Positions 9,765 through 20,429 of a stretch of DNA of 64,000 bases are shown here, one piece after another (the first letter of the stretch is position 1; every line of letters starts with the position of its first letter). Source of the DNA: Rhizobium sullae (GTDB lineage: Bacteria; Pseudomonadota; Alphaproteobacteria; Rhizobiales; Rhizobiaceae). Under the pieces are notes generated by a model that saw only the letters and a list, made by a program, of their open reading frames with translations, ran no database searches and was not told the DNA's origin. Made by a program: the position numbers and the translations under genes. Where the stretch lies: the NCBI RefSeq assembly GCF_025200715.1, contig NZ_CP104143.1, forward strand, positions 1,798,001 through 1,862,000, in the 5' to 3' direction.

Positions 9765-10822
9765 TCTTGGTCTCCCGTTTTATGAGCCCGGGCGCTCGCG
9801 CGCGCCATTATCTCTGCCGACTCTCGAAGAAAGTCCTTTAAAGGGCGCGCGGGAATACCGCCATAACGCTCGCCCGCGGGAATGCTGTGGATGACGCCGC
9901 TTTTTGCCGCGATCTGTACGCCATCGCCAATCGTAATATGGCCATTAATACCTGTCTGGCCACCGATCTGCACACCGTTTCCGATCACCGCGCTGCCGGC
10001 AATGCCGACCTGCGAAACAATCGCGCAATGACGTCCGATCCTGACGTTGTGGCCGATCTGCACCTGGTTGTCGATCTTCGTTCCTTCGCCGACAACCGTA
10101 TCGTCCATCGTGCCGCGATCGATCGTCGTGTTCGCGCCAATCTCGACATTATCCTGGATGATGACGCGGCCGATCTGAACGATCTTGATCATCCCCTGGG
10201 GCCCCGGCGCATAGCCGAAGCCGTCCTGGCCGATGCGTACACCGTTGTGCACGATCACGCAGTTGCCAAGCAGCGCGCACACGACGCTGGCGCCGCCAGC
10301 GATCGTGCAATTGCGGCCGATCTTGACACCGGGACCGATAAGCGCGCCCGCGCCGATCCGCGTTCCCTGACCGATTTCCGCATTCGCGCCGATGACAGCC
10401 AAAGGCTCGACGATCACGCCCGGCTCCAGCCGCGCCGTCGGATCGACAACCGCAGTCGCCGCAATCTCGATCGTCGAAGACATTGTCGCCAGCGGCTGAA
10501 GAGCCGCCGGATGGAGATACCCGCCCGCCACCGCAAAAGCCGCATGCGGATTCTTCGACAGGAGAACCGGAATATGGGGAGGTACTGCCGATCTTATCGC
10601 AGGCTCACAAAGGACGGCCGACGCCTGACAGGTCTCGAGCTCGCCACGGCTTCTGCGTGAGATGATATAGCAAAGATCGCCAGCCTTTGCGCGGCTGACC
10701 GGCGCCACGGAGCGGACGAGTATGTCGCCGCTTTCAAGATTGGCAAGTTCCGCCCCAAGATAATGCGCCAACTCCGAAAGTTTGACGCCGTCGCGGGGCG
10801 GAAAGAAATTGTTCTGCTCCAC
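9761..10822 (-). CDS. lpxD: UDP-3-O-(3-hydroxyacyl)glucosamine N-acyltransferase
   Basis: Third lipid A step, N-acylating the glucosamine. 353 residues: an N-terminal uridine-binding domain, then a hexapeptide-repeat beta-helix with the catalytic His region [13 protein letters not shown] and the SQVGIAGS turn. The frame is open to an ATG at 10969, but that would overlap bamA by over 100 bases. GTG at 10822, preceded by GGAG and giving the usual [12 protein letters not shown]-terminus, is the credible start. Confidence 0.95.
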   Translation of the reverse strand: MEQNNFFPPRDGVKLSELAHYLGAELANLESGDILVRSVAPVSRAKAGDLCYIISRRSRGELETCQASAVLCEPAIRSAVPPHIPVLLSKNPHAAFAVAGGYLHPAALQPLATMSSTIEIAATAVVDPTARLEPGVIVEPLAVIGANAEIGQGTRIGAGALIGPGVKIGRNCTIAGGASVVCALLGNCVIVHNGVRIGQDGFGYAPGPQGMIKIVQIGRVIIQDNVEIGANTTIDRGTMDDTVVGEGTKIDNQVQIGHNVRIGRHCAIVSQVGIAGSAVIGNGVQIGGQTGINGHITIGDGVQIAAKSGVIHSIPAGERYGGIPARPLKDFLRESAEIMARASARAHKTGDQE

Positions 10823-10860
10823 CGGCAAAAGCTCCAGTTTACGATTCTGGACTGCCGATA

Positions 10861-13203
10861 TCAGAATTGGTTGTTGATGCCAAACTTGAAGTACTGGGTC
10901 TTGTCGAAATCTTCCTTCGCGACCGGGATCGCGTAATCGACACGGAGAGCCCCGAACGGCGACTGCCAAACGAGACCAACACCGACGGATGCACGCAGGT
11001 CCGCACTATCGCCTTCCAGAGAATCGCCGGCACCGAGTTGGACCTCGTTGCCGAAAAGCGTACCGGCGTCGGCGAACACCGCACCGCGCAGACCAAAGTC
11101 ACGCGGGAAGCCAGGCATCGGGAAGCTCGCTTCCGCTGACACGGTAAAATACGTCGTGCCTCCGAGTGGGTCGTCGTTGGCGCCGGCAATTCGCGGACCC
11201 ATACCCTTGTTCTCGAAGCCGCGGATATCGCTGTTCCCAAGCGAAAACTGGTCGAAGACATTCAGCTCGTTGCCGAAACCGACAACATGCCCCGCTCCAG
11301 CGGAAAGAGATCCGATAATATCGGCGTCATCGGCCAGCAGATGATAGTAACGCGCCTTGCCGTAAATCTTGTAGTACTGCGAGTCGCCGCCCAGACCTGC
11401 GATTTCCTGCGTCAGGGTCGCATACACGCCCTCACGCGGGAGGGTCATATCATCGAGTGTGTTGTACGTCAGCGTATTGGAAACGGATGAACGAATCCAC
11501 GGGCCGTTATTGACCAAGTCCTGATAAGTAGCAGACAAGTCACTCAGATCATTACCGTCGGCATCGTAATCCATCCGCTTGAAGTTGTAACGGAACGTCG
11601 TCGCCAGATCTTCGGTGATGGGCGCCGTTGCACGGAGAACGGCGCTATCTTCGGTATAATCGTAGTTGTCGTTGCTCGAGGTCTCGCTGTGATTGAGGTC
11701 GAAGCCAGTCGCAAGGCGATAACCGAGGAAATAGGGCTCGGTGAAGCTCAAGCCGTAACTCTGCGAGCCTTCGAGACCGCCACCGGCCGATACACGGATA
11801 TACTGGCCGCGGCCGAGGAAGTTCTTTTCTTCGACCGAAGCCTCCAGGATCAGACCGTCGCCGCCTGCGGCATAACCGGCGCCGATGCCGAACGAACCCG
11901 TCGACTGATCCTGAACATCGACGATGACGACGACGCGGTCAGGCGAGCTGCCCGGTGCGGTCGAGATATTCACCGACGAGAAGAAGCCGAGCGCTTCGAG
12001 GCGGCGCTTCGCCTTGGTGATCATCTGCTGATTGAAGGCGTCGCCTTCGCTCATGTCGAATTCGCGGCGGATGACGTAGTCGCGCGTGCGGCTGTTGCCG
12101 CGGATTTCGATGCGCTCGACGTAGGCGCGGTCGCCCTGGTCAACGAGATATTCGACCCCGATCGTATTGTTGCCGAGGTCGCGATTGCCGCGGGGCGTCA
12201 CGCGGGCGAATGGATAGCCTGCCGAAGCAACCTGATCCGAAATGGCTTCCATGGACATCTGGACGTCCTTGGCGCTGTAGACCTCCCCTTCATGCGTCCT
12301 CACCAAGCCCTGAAGCTGCTCGCCGGTCACGCCCTCAACCGTCGACTGCACGGTTACGGGACCGAAGTTATAGCGGGGACCTTCCTCGACATTGAAGGTC
12401 AGCGTGTACTTGTTCGTCGCTTCGTCAAAAGCAGCGTCCGAAGAGATGATCTTGAAGTCCGCATAGCCGCGGTTGAAATAGAACTGGCGCAGCGCCTCTT
12501 CGTCGGCATGCAGGCGATCTTCGCTGTAGACGTCCTTGCGGGTCAGGAACGACAGGAAGTTCGAACGCTTGGTACTGATCACGGCGGCAAGGCGGCTGGC
12601 GCTGTAGGCATTATTGCCCACGAAATTGATCGACGCGATCTTGGTGCGGTCGCCTTCATCGATGACGAAAGCAAGGTTCACGCGGCCTTCGCCGAGCGGA
12701 ACGACCTGTGTCGTTACCTGAACTTCGCTGCGGCCCGTTGCTGCATATGCTTCCTTGATCGCCGCGATATCGGCCTGGATCAGCGCATCGTTGTAAGGGC
12801 CGGACGGACGCGTCTGGACGACCGATGCCAGCTTGTCGTCCTTGACTTTGCGGTTGCCGTTGAAGACGACCTGATTGACGAGTTGGGCTTCCTCGACGGT
12901 GACGACCAGCGTGCTGCCGGAAACCGAAATCTTGACGTCGGAGAAGTAGCCCGTGCCGTAGAGCTGCTTTACCGAGTCATCGATGTCGGTGTTCGAAAAG
13001 TTCCTGCCGGGGGCAATGGTGAGATTGGACCGGACTGCCTCGGCGCCGACACGGCTTGCTCCACGCACATCGATACGCTGGATAACCGCTGCTTCCGCAG
13101 CCGTCGCAGAAACGATTGTAATTGCGCCAGCGCCCGAAGCAACAATACCTGCAGACAGCGCAACCGCCGATACTGCGTTCAAAAATCTTGAACCAGCCTT
13201 CAT
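10861..13203 (-). CDS. bamA: Outer-membrane protein assembly factor BamA
   Basis: Essential Omp85 insertase that folds beta-barrel proteins into the outer membrane. 780 residues: signal peptide ending around AEAAV, five POTRA domains up to about residue 415, then a C-terminal barrel ending in phenylalanine (KFGINNQF), the outer-membrane sorting signal. The barrel carries the conserved VRGF-like FENKGMG turn. Two in-frame ATGs (13212 and 13203) are possible; 13203 gives the cleaner signal peptide start. It lies between rseP and lpxD, the classical neighbourhood. Confidence 0.97.
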   Translation of the reverse strand: MKAGSRFLNAVSAVALSAGIVASGAGAITIVSATAAEAAVIQRIDVRGASRVGAEAVRSNLTIAPGRNFSNTDIDDSVKQLYGTGYFSDVKISVSGSTLVVTVEEAQLVNQVVFNGNRKVKDDKLASVVQTRPSGPYNDALIQADIAAIKEAYAATGRSEVQVTTQVVPLGEGRVNLAFVIDEGDRTKIASINFVGNNAYSASRLAAVISTKRSNFLSFLTRKDVYSEDRLHADEEALRQFYFNRGYADFKIISSDAAFDEATNKYTLTFNVEEGPRYNFGPVTVQSTVEGVTGEQLQGLVRTHEGEVYSAKDVQMSMEAISDQVASAGYPFARVTPRGNRDLGNNTIGVEYLVDQGDRAYVERIEIRGNSRTRDYVIRREFDMSEGDAFNQQMITKAKRRLEALGFFSSVNISTAPGSSPDRVVVIVDVQDQSTGSFGIGAGYAAGGDGLILEASVEEKNFLGRGQYIRVSAGGGLEGSQSYGLSFTEPYFLGYRLATGFDLNHSETSSNDNYDYTEDSAVLRATAPITEDLATTFRYNFKRMDYDADGNDLSDLSATYQDLVNNGPWIRSSVSNTLTYNTLDDMTLPREGVYATLTQEIAGLGGDSQYYKIYGKARYYHLLADDADIIGSLSAGAGHVVGFGNELNVFDQFSLGNSDIRGFENKGMGPRIAGANDDPLGGTTYFTVSAEASFPMPGFPRDFGLRGAVFADAGTLFGNEVQLGAGDSLEGDSADLRASVGVGLVWQSPFGALRVDYAIPVAKEDFDKTQYFKFGINNQF

Positions 13204-13397
13204 TTCACCCATTACCTTTTTTCTCGTCCCCGTCGCCGGGCGAACCCGATTCCGGCACGTGTGTCGTTTTACCCGCTTTTACCTTACAAGCAAGGCAGCA
13301 AGTTAATTTCTGTTTACTTCATTTCGAAGCGTGACCCATTCGCCACTACAGCTTTGAAACATCGTAAATAAACGGTAATTTTCCCTCACCGCGCGTC

Positions 13398-14531
13398 TTA
13401 ACCTATCAACGCGCTGATGTCGTTCCAGGTAGCAAAAACCATTAGTGAAAGAACCATAGCCAGACCAATGCGAAATGCAATTTCCTGGGCCGATGCCCCC
13501 AAAGGTTTTCCCCTCACAGCTTCAATCGCATAGAACATCAAATGTCCGCCATCAAGTACCGGGACAGGCATCAAATTCAGTAATCCTATCGAAACGGACA
13601 ATACCGCGGCAAGCTGAAGCAGAGCTGCAACACCAAGCGTCGCCATCTGGCCGGAGGCCTGGGCCACTCGGATCGGCCCGCCGAGCTGATCGGCTTTCAT
13701 ATAGCCGGCGAAAAGATTGCCGATATACTTGAAGGTACCGGTGACGATATGCCAGGTCTGAACGGCGCCCTCCTCCAAGGCTGCAAGCGGCGTATAGGTC
13801 TGCACGCGGAAATGGCCGACCTCCTGGTTCGTCACAATGCCTATCAGGCCGATCTCCATCTTGTTGCCGAACTGGTCCGTCATGTCGGTGCGCTTCGGCA
13901 CCATCGGCAAGTCCATCTTCTCGGCGTTCCGCTCGATCGTCACGACGATTCGCTGTTCCGGGCGAATGCTCACATAGCGCCGCACATCGTCGAACGTCTC
14001 GACCTTTCCGCCGTCGATTGCGATCAGCAGGTCGCCGGGCAGAATTCCAGCCTCGGCGGCGGCACTCTCCGGCTTCACTTCAGCGACGACCGGATCGGCG
14101 ACCGAGCGACCGTAGATCGAGAAAAGCACAGCAAAGATAATGATCGCCAGCAGAAAGTTGGCGATGGGACCTGCGGCCACCGTCGCCGCCCGCTTCCAGA
14201 GCCTCGCGCCGGCAAACGAGTGCGCCCTGTCTTCTTCCGACATCGATTCGAGCTTGCTCATGTCCGGTTTGCTCGAAGCGTCCTCGTCGCCGAAGAAACG
14301 CACATAGCCGCCGAGCGGGATCGCCGCGATCCTCCAGCGCGTCCCGTGCCGGTCGGTGAAGCCCGCAAGCTCCGGTCCGAAGCCGACCGAAAAGGCGAGC
14401 ACGCGGATGCCGCTCCAGCGGCCGACCAGATAGTGACCCATCTCGTGCACGAAAACGAGCAGCGAGAGGACGAGAATAAACGGAATGATATAGCCCGTCA
14501 CAAAGCCGAATACACCGGTCATGCCTTCCAT
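13398..14531 (-). CDS. rseP: RIP site-2 metalloprotease RseP
   Basis: Inner-membrane zinc protease that cleaves within the membrane, typically anti-sigma factors and signal-peptide remnants. 377 residues with the zinc motif HEMGH in helix 1, one periplasmic PDZ region around VKPESAAAEAGILPGD, and the second active-site motif LNLMPVPVLDGGH in helix 3. Start 14531 follows GGAAGGA; a second ATG nine bases on is possible. Twenty-eight bases separate it from cdsA. Confidence 0.94.
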   Translation of the reverse strand: MEGMTGVFGFVTGYIIPFILVLSLLVFVHEMGHYLVGRWSGIRVLAFSVGFGPELAGFTDRHGTRWRIAAIPLGGYVRFFGDEDASSKPDMSKLESMSEEDRAHSFAGARLWKRAATVAAGPIANFLLAIIIFAVLFSIYGRSVADPVVAEVKPESAAAEAGILPGDLLIAIDGGKVETFDDVRRYVSIRPEQRIVVTIERNAEKMDLPMVPKRTDMTDQFGNKMEIGLIGIVTNQEVGHFRVQTYTPLAALEEGAVQTWHIVTGTFKYIGNLFAGYMKADQLGGPIRVAQASGQMATLGVAALLQLAAVLSVSIGLLNLMPVPVLDGGHLMFYAIEAVRGKPLGASAQEIAFRIGLAMVLSLMVFATWNDISALIG

Positions 14532-14559
14532 AAATCCTTCCGCTGCGCTCAGCGCAATA

Positions 14560-15396
14560 TCAGAGTCCGAACAAGGCGGCGCCCAGCGGCGCCACGCCGT
14601 CACCCTTTATCAGGGAAAATAATGTCGCGAGCAAGAAAGCTGCAAAACAAGCGAATATCAACCCGTCGACGCGATCCATCACGCCACCGTGTCCCGGAAT
14701 GAGATGGCTCGAATCCTTTACTCCGAATCGCCGTTTGATGAAGGACTCAAACAGATCGCCCGCCTGGCTGCAGACGGAGAGAATGAAAGCGACGGCGGCC
14801 GCCATCAGCCAGTCCGCCTCGGGAATGAAGATATAGGCGATGAGACTGCCCGCAATGACAGCGGAGGCCGCGCCGCCCAAAGCGCCCGATTGCGTCTTTC
14901 CCGGCGATATTTTCGGCGCGAGCTTCGGTCCGCCGATTGCCCGGCCGACGAAATAGGCAAGAATATCGGTTGCCCAGACCACCGCGAAGACGAAGAGCAT
15001 GGCATGCAGCCCTGCAGCGTCCCCACCCCGGATTTCGGCGAGCGCGATGCCGGTCAGTCCGGCGTAGACGATGCCTGCGGGGAACCAGCGGCTGGCGCTT
15101 TGCGCTGCCACGAAACCGACAGCAATCGCGAAGAAGAAGACGAGCAGGCTCAGCGCGAAATCGAATCGGCCGAGCAGGATCGCAGCCGTGATGGCCGCCT
15201 GTCCCACCCAGCCTGCCGCATTGGCGACCGGCTGTTCGCTTTGCAGCCGCGTGATCGTCGACCATTCATAATAGATAAGCAGCGCAATCAGCGCCGAGAG
15301 CAAGCGAAAGGCGAAGCCGCCGTACCAGGTCGCGGCGAGCACGACAATTGCCAGGATGATCCCTGAGATGATCCGGAGTTTCAGTTCCTGTTGCAT
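14560..15396 (-). CDS. cdsA: Phosphatidate cytidylyltransferase
   Basis: Makes CDP-diacylglycerol, precursor of all phospholipids. 278 residues with about eight membrane helices. The family signature is present near the C-terminus: SQAGDLFESFIKRRFGVKD followed by LIPGHGGVMDRVDG. The ATG at 15396 follows the uppS stop by three bases; a TTG one codon earlier is also in frame. Coupled to uppS in one unit. Confidence 0.96.
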   Translation of the reverse strand: MQQELKLRIISGIILAIVVLAATWYGGFAFRLLSALIALLIYYEWSTITRLQSEQPVANAAGWVGQAAITAAILLGRFDFALSLLVFFFAIAVGFVAAQSASRWFPAGIVYAGLTGIALAEIRGGDAAGLHAMLFVFAVVWATDILAYFVGRAIGGPKLAPKISPGKTQSGALGGAASAVIAGSLIAYIFIPEADWLMAAAVAFILSVCSQAGDLFESFIKRRFGVKDSSHLIPGHGGVMDRVDGLIFACFAAFLLATLFSLIKGDGVAPLGAALFGL

Positions 15397-15399
15397 CAA

Positions 15400-16143
15400 T
15401 CAGGTGCCCACTGCCGCGGCCTGCGCCGACAGACCGCCGAAGCGGCGGTCGCGGGCCGCGAACTTCTCGAGCGCCGCATAGAGGAGGTCTCGGCCGAAAT
15501 CCGGCCAATATTCCGGCACGAAGACGAACTCGGAATAGGCGGCCTGCCACAAAAGGAAGTTCGAAAGGCGCTCTTCGCCGCTGGTGCGAATGATAAGATC
15601 TGGATCAGGAATGCCAGCCGTATCCAGCCGGGCATTGACGAGCTCGGGTGTGATCTCCTCAGCCCGCAGCCGCCCGGCCTCGACGTCCTCGGCAAGGCTC
15701 ACCACGGCTCTGGCAATCTCGTCGCGCGAGCCGTAGTTGAAGGCGATGACCAGCGTCAGCGCGGTATTGCCGCGAGTCGTCTCTTCGGCTTCGAGCAGAA
15801 GGTTGAGGATATCGCTGCGAAGGCTATGCCGGTCGCCGATGATCCTGATCCGCACATTTTGCGCGTGCAACTCAGCGAGGTCGCGCCGGATGAAGGCCTT
15901 GAGCAATCCCATGAGGTCGGAAACCTCCGCCTCCGGGCGGCGCCAGTTTTCCGATGAGAAGGCAAAGAGCGTCAAGTACTTGATGCCGGCATCGCCTGCG
16001 GCCCGCACGGTCTCGCGAACGGCTTCCACACCTTTGCGGTGACCCATTGCGCGCGGCAGCCCTCGCTGCTTTGCCCAACGGCCGTTGCCGTCCATGATGA
16101 TGGCAACATGTTCTGGCATACTCAAGAATACTGGTTCCGACAT
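15400..16143 (-). CDS. uppS: Isoprenyl transferase (undecaprenyl diphosphate synthase type)
   Basis: Cis-prenyltransferase making the lipid carrier for peptidoglycan and O-antigen. 247 residues. The catalytic and substrate loops are intact: [13 protein letters not shown] with the Asp, [27 protein letters not shown], and the late [19 protein letters not shown]. Located between frr and cdsA as in most alphaproteobacteria. Confidence 0.96.
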   Translation of the reverse strand: MSEPVFLSMPEHVAIIMDGNGRWAKQRGLPRAMGHRKGVEAVRETVRAAGDAGIKYLTLFAFSSENWRRPEAEVSDLMGLLKAFIRRDLAELHAQNVRIRIIGDRHSLRSDILNLLLEAEETTRGNTALTLVIAFNYGSRDEIARAVVSLAEDVEAGRLRAEEITPELVNARLDTAGIPDPDLIIRTSGEERLSNFLLWQAAYSEFVFVPEYWPDFGRDLLYAALEKFAARDRRFGGLSAQAAAVGT

Positions 16144-16178
16144 TTCCCGTCCGGTCTCCAGGGGCGCAGGTGAAAGCC

Positions 16179-16739
16179 CTAGACCTGCATGATTTCCTTT
16201 TCCTTGTCGGCAAGCAAGCGATCGATTTCGGAAATCATCTCATCCGTCATTTTCTGCACACGATCTGATTGCGCCCGGCTTTCGTCCTGGCTTATGACAC
16301 CGTCCTTTTCGGCTTTCTTAAGGCCGTCCATGCCGTCGCGGCGCACATGGCGGATCGCAACCTTGCTTTTCTCGGCGTAATCATGCGCGACCTTGACCAG
16401 CGACTTGCGGCGCTCTTCGTTGAGTTCCGGCAGCGGAATGCGCAGGTTCTGGCCGTCGACGATCGGGTTGAGGCCGAGATTCGACTCGCGGATCGCACGT
16501 TCCGTCGCGCTCACCATCGACTTGTCCCAGACGGATACCGAAAGCATGCGCGGCTCCGGCACGGTGATATTGGCAACCTGGTTCAGCGGCAAGCGCGAAC
16601 CATAGGCTTCGACCGTCACCGGATCGAGAATGTTGGCCGAGGCGCGGCCGGTGCGCAGCGATGCGATATCGTGTTTGAATGCAGAAACCGCGCCGTCCAT
16701 GCGGCGCTTCAGTTCCTTGATGTCTGTGGCTTCAGTCAT
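16179..16739 (-). CDS. frr: Ribosome recycling factor
   Basis: Splits post-termination ribosomes together with EF-G. 186 residues, the family length, with [20 protein letters not shown], the [18 protein letters not shown] loop, and [16 protein letters not shown]. The start at 16739 is set by AGGAG about nine bases upstream; the longer frame to 16793 adds unrelated residues. Downstream of pyrH in the translation operon. Confidence 0.97.
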   Translation of the reverse strand: MTEATDIKELKRRMDGAVSAFKHDIASLRTGRASANILDPVTVEAYGSRLPLNQVANITVPEPRMLSVSVWDKSMVSATERAIRESNLGLNPIVDGQNLRIPLPELNEERRKSLVKVAHDYAEKSKVAIRHVRRDGMDGLKKAEKDGVISQDESRAQSDRVQKMTDEMISEIDRLLADKEKEIMQV

Positions 16740-16793
16740 GCTCAATACTCCTGTCAGTCGAAGACGCGCAGCCGTCGCGGCGCTGTCTCTCAA

Positions 16794-17516
16794 TCAGTTG
16801 TCCGATACGATGGTCTTGAGGCCGCCGCCCGTCAAGATTTCAGCAAAACCGCCTTTCTCATGGATCGAGAAGACGATGATCGGAATGGAATTTTCGCGTG
16901 CGAGGGCAACGGCGGCAACGTCCATGACGGCAAGGCCCTTGTCGAGCACTTCCTGGTGCGTCAGCCGGTCGAAGCGCGTCGCAAACGGGTCCTTCTTCGG
17001 GTCGGCGGAATAGATTCCGTCCACCTGGGTACCCTTGAAGATCGCCTCTGCGCCCATTTCGGCTGCCCGAAGGGCAGCGGCAGAATCGGTCGTAAAGAAC
17101 GGATTGCCCGTGCCGCCTGCGAAGATGACCACACGGCCCATCGACAGATGGTAGAGCGTCGCGCGCTGCGAGAAGCTCTCGCAGAGCTCCGGCATGGAGA
17201 TCGCCGAAAGCACGACCGTATCGATGTTCAGCTTGCGCAGCGACGTTGCGAGCGCCAGCGCGTTGATGACCGTACCGAGCATGCCCATGTGGTCGCCCGT
17301 CACGCGGTCGCCGCCCTTGGAGGCGACGGCGACGCCACGGAATATATTGCCGCCGCCGACGACGACACCGACTTCGACGCCCATCTGGCGGGCCTCGGCA
17401 ATATCCGAGGCGATGCGGTCCGCTACCGCAACGTCGATACCGAATCCCTGGCTGCCCATGAGCGCTTCGCCGGAAGCCTTGAGTAGAACGCGTTTATAGA
17501 CAGGCTCTGACGACAT
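16794..17516 (-). CDS. pyrH: UMP kinase
   Basis: Phosphorylates UMP to UDP; 240 residues of the amino-acid-kinase fold. The phosphate-binding KRVLLKASGEALMG and VVVGGGNIFRG segments are present, then DHMGMLGTVINALAL and FFTTDSAAALRAAEMGA. GGAG precedes the ATG. Lies between tsf and frr, an order conserved across proteobacteria. Confidence 0.97.
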   Translation of the reverse strand: MSSEPVYKRVLLKASGEALMGSQGFGIDVAVADRIASDIAEARQMGVEVGVVVGGGNIFRGVAVASKGGDRVTGDHMGMLGTVINALALATSLRKLNIDTVVLSAISMPELCESFSQRATLYHLSMGRVVIFAGGTGNPFFTTDSAAALRAAEMGAEAIFKGTQVDGIYSADPKKDPFATRFDRLTHQEVLDKGLAVMDVAAVALARENSIPIIVFSIHEKGGFAEILTGGGLKTIVSDN

Positions 17517-17554
17517 CTTGGCTCCTCGTATATTGGCATGATTGCCGGATACAC

Positions 17555-17586
17555 GAAGGGCACCGCGTTGTCACGCGATGCCCTTC
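17555..17586 (-). other. Inverted repeat between tsf and pyrH
   Basis: Fourteen-base arms (17555-17568 and 17573-17586) pair in the minus-sense RNA with one G-U wobble around a four-base loop. No T-run follows, so it is not a canonical terminator; it may tune read-through or protect the mRNA. Confidence 0.5.
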
Positions 17587-17611
17587 CGTTTTCACATTAT
17601 ATGAAGTTTTA

Positions 17612-18538
17612 TCAGCCCTTGGCGGCGGCCGCGACTTCGGCTGCGAAGTCGGTCTCTTGCTTCTCGACGCCTTCGCCGAGCAGCAGGCGTGCCATGCCGG
17701 TGATCTCGATCGGCGCGCCGACGGTCTTTTCAGCGTCCTTGAGTGCGGCGCCGACCGTCAGGTCCGGATTGATGACGAAAGCTTGGGAAACCAGCGCCAC
17801 TTCTTCGAAGAACTTGCGCATGCGGCCTTCGACCATCTTTTCGATGATGTTGTCCGGCTTGCCGGAGGCGCGCGACTGCTCGATGAAGACGTTGCGTTCG
17901 CGTTCAGCGACAGCGGCGTCGACTTCTTCCGGACGGATGGCGAGCGGCGAGGTCGCAGCGATGTGCATGGCAATCTGGCGGCCGATAGCGTTCAACGCTT
18001 CCTTGTTGCCGGTCGACTTCAGCGCGACCAGAACGCCGAGCTTGCCGAGGCCGTCGGAAACAGCGTTGTGGATATAGGTTGCAACGACGCCGTCCTCGAC
18101 TGAGAGGGCAACCGAGCGGCGCAGGTTCATGTTTTCGCCGATGGTCGCAATCGCGTCCTTGATCGTGTCGGCAACGGACTTGCCGGAAGCCGGATAGGTC
18201 GCAGCAGCAACGGCATCGACAGAACCGTTCGTCGAAACGGCAACCTTTGCGATGCCGCGGACGAGATCCTGGAAGGCGTCGTTACGGGCAACGAAGTCGG
18301 TTTCGGAATTGACTTCGACCACAATAGCCTTGGTGCCTTCGCTGGCAACGCCGACGAGACCTTCGGCAGCGGTGCGGCCCGACTTCTTGTCGGCCTTGGC
18401 GATGCCCTTGGCGCGCAGCCAGTCGATCGCCGCTTCCATGTCGCCATTGGTTTCAGCAAGAGCCTTCTTGCAGTCCATCATGCCTGCGCCGGTCTTTTCG
18501 CGCAGTTCCTTCACCATTGCAGCCGTAATCTCGGTCAT
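17612..18538 (-). CDS. tsf: Elongation factor Ts
   Basis: Nucleotide exchange factor for EF-Tu, 308 residues. The N-terminal UBA-like region and the conserved [13 protein letters not shown] and SETDFVARN motifs are clear. Start 18538 follows GAGGAA; the open frame to 18601 has no support. The rpsB-tsf spacer (241 bases) contains a terminator-like hairpin, consistent with lower expression of tsf than rpsB. Confidence 0.97.
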   Translation of the reverse strand: MTEITAAMVKELREKTGAGMMDCKKALAETNGDMEAAIDWLRAKGIAKADKKSGRTAAEGLVGVASEGTKAIVVEVNSETDFVARNDAFQDLVRGIAKVAVSTNGSVDAVAAATYPASGKSVADTIKDAIATIGENMNLRRSVALSVEDGVVATYIHNAVSDGLGKLGVLVALKSTGNKEALNAIGRQIAMHIAATSPLAIRPEEVDAAVAERERNVFIEQSRASGKPDNIIEKMVEGRMRKFFEEVALVSQAFVINPDLTVGAALKDAEKTVGAPIEITGMARLLLGEGVEKQETDFAAEVAAAAKG

Positions 18539-18684
18539 AAGCTTCCTCTTGTCGGTTATACGGTGGTCCGCAAAGTGCTCTGCGCCACCGGATTGAGGCA
18601 CGAAATGTACCTTTATGTATGACAGCGTGATGAAGACGCGTCATACCAAAACTCGTTGGGCGGACGGGCCTGAACCTGCCGCCT

Positions 18685-18730
18685 AAAAAGGTCAAGGCCG
18701 CCGGAGCTTCGCAAAGTCTCGCGCGGCCTT
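18685..18730 (-). terminator. Weak terminator or attenuator between rpsB and tsf
   Basis: Eight-base arms 18694-18701 and 18723-18730 around a 21-base loop, followed on the minus strand after four bases by five T (18689-18685). Positioned after rpsB, it could give partial termination before tsf. Confidence 0.5.
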
Positions 18731-18779
18731 TCCCAATCCAGTCAAGCTGGACGGACCGGAAGGCCCGTCCGCCTGTTTA

Positions 18780-19544
18780 TCAGGCTTGAGCCTCGTCGAG
18801 CGTCGGCTCGATCGGAGCTTCAACCGAAGCGCCGAGGTCACGGCCCGATGCGCTCTGCTGACGGGCGATACCGTCGATAGCGGCGCGGGAGATCAGGTCG
18901 CAGTAAAGAGCGATGGCGCGCGAAGCGTCGTCGTTGCCCGGAATCGGGTAATCGATCAGGTCCGGATCGCAGTTCGAATCGATGATTGCGACAACCGGGA
19001 TGCCGAGGCGCTTGGCTTCGTCGATCGCGATCTTTTCCTTGTTGGTGTCGATGATGACCATCAGGTCCGGGGTGCCGCCCATATCGCGGATACCGCCGAG
19101 AGCCTTGTCGAGCTTTTCGCGCTCGCGCTCAAGGTTCAGACGCTCCTTCTTGGTGAAACCCTGGGCTTCGCTGGAAAGGATTTCGTCGAGCTTGCGAAGG
19201 CGCTGGATCGAGTTGGAGATCGTCTTCCAGTTGGTCATCATGCCGCCGAGCCAACGCGAGTTGACGTAGTACTGGGCGGAACGCTTGGCGGCGTCGGCGA
19301 TGAGCTCCGAAGCCTGGCGCTTGGTGCCGACGAAGAGGACGCGGCCGCCACGGGCAACGGTGTCGCTGACAAGCTGCAGGGCGCGCGACAGCATCGGGAC
19401 GGTCTGAGCCAGGTCGATGATGTGGATGTTGTTACGATCGCCGAAAATGTACGGCTTCATCTTCGGGTTCCAGCGATGTGTCTGGTGGCCGAAGTGAACA
19501 CCAGCTTCCAGCAGCTGGCGCATAGAAAAATCAGGCAATGCCAT
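18780..19544 (-). CDS. rpsB: 30S ribosomal protein S2
   Basis: Ribosomal protein of the small-subunit neck, 254 residues. Diagnostic stretches are [42 protein letters not shown] and [12 protein letters not shown]. The start at 19544 is fixed by AAGGAG upstream. First gene of the minus-strand translation/envelope cluster; about 190 bases of leader separate it from the phosphatase gene. Confidence 0.98.
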   Translation of the reverse strand: MALPDFSMRQLLEAGVHFGHQTHRWNPKMKPYIFGDRNNIHIIDLAQTVPMLSRALQLVSDTVARGGRVLFVGTKRQASELIADAAKRSAQYYVNSRWLGGMMTNWKTISNSIQRLRKLDEILSSEAQGFTKKERLNLEREREKLDKALGGIRDMGGTPDLMVIIDTNKEKIAIDEAKRLGIPVVAIIDSNCDPDLIDYPIPGNDDASRAIALYCDLISRAAIDGIARQQSASGRDLGASVEAPIEPTLDEAQA

Positions 19545-19731
19545 GCCTTTGACTCCTTTTCCGGTTGAACCTCCGCAAGGCGAACAGCATCCTCTTCGAA
19601 GATGCCACCGGCGGAAAAATCCGGATTTCTCCCGGACAGTCCCATGCCTTACGTGTGGAATGCGGCTGCCCTTACCGTCGATCCGCCGAAAATGCAAGGC
19701 GTTCGCCGAAAAAACTGACGTCTGACTGCCC

Positions 19732-20376
19732 TTAGCCCTGCACTTGGATAAACTCGATCGGCCCGCCCGGCCGCGAATCGTCGAACACGGCGCAGGAAAG
19801 CGGACCGCCGAATACGCATCCGCTGTCGATGTTCGTCCGGTTGCCGACGGTCATCGGATTCGCCATCGATGGCGTATGTCCGTGGCACAGGTGCTTTCCC
19901 CAATAGTCCGTTGAATAGTCGTCTGGAACCCGAAGCCAGACCAGGTCTTGCGGGGATTGCATCTCCAGCGGCAAATCCGGAACGACGCCGGCATGCACGA
20001 AGATGCGGTTGTTGTCGATATGCATCAACGGCAGCTGGCTGGCCCACAGCAGATGGTTCACGGCCACTTTGCCACCATAGGAAAGCTCCGTTTCAAGCCC
20101 GCCGTTTTCGAGCCACCAGATACGTTCACCGTCATTGGCATGGGCGCGCAGCATCATGTCCTCATGGTTGCCCTTCAGGCATATCCATCGCCAGGATTGG
20201 CTGCCCGATCCGTTCATCAGGAGATCGATCACTCCCTTGCTGTCGGGACCGCGGTCGATGTAGTCGCCAATGAAAACCACCGTGCCGGCGCGCGCATATG
20301 CCCGGATGCGGTCCAGCATCTCTCTCAACGGCTCCAGGCACCCATGGATGTCGCCAACGGCAAATGTGAAATTCAT
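19732..20376 (-). CDS. PPP-family serine/threonine-type metallophosphatase
   Basis: A 214-residue phosphoesterase with the three metal-binding motifs of the PPP family: VGDIHG near residue 8, [14 protein letters not shown] and [10 protein letters not shown], followed by HGHTPS. Bacterial members act on phosphoserine/threonine, phosphotyrosine or small molecules such as diadenosine tetraphosphate; the substrate here is not predictable. GGGAGG precedes the ATG. It lies upstream of rpsB on the same strand and probably has its own promoter. Confidence 0.9.
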   Translation of the reverse strand: MNFTFAVGDIHGCLEPLREMLDRIRAYARAGTVVFIGDYIDRGPDSKGVIDLLMNGSGSQSWRWICLKGNHEDMMLRAHANDGERIWWLENGGLETELSYGGKVAVNHLLWASQLPLMHIDNNRIFVHAGVVPDLPLEMQSPQDLVWLRVPDDYSTDYWGKHLCHGHTPSMANPMTVGNRTNIDSGCVFGGPLSCAVFDDSRPGGPIEFIQVQG

Positions 20377-20429
20377 CCCTGCGCCTCCCGCGGGACATTG
20401 GTTTCATTGCTGTCGCTTTGCGCACCCGC

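Noticed and set aside
11689..13191. A 500-codon open frame on the plus strand
   Set aside because: It is antisense to bamA, whose product has signal peptide, POTRA and barrel features. The long frame is a by-product of high GC content.
16269..17486. A 405-codon plus-strand frame
   Set aside because: It runs antisense to frr and pyrH, both firmly identified; no family-like motifs.
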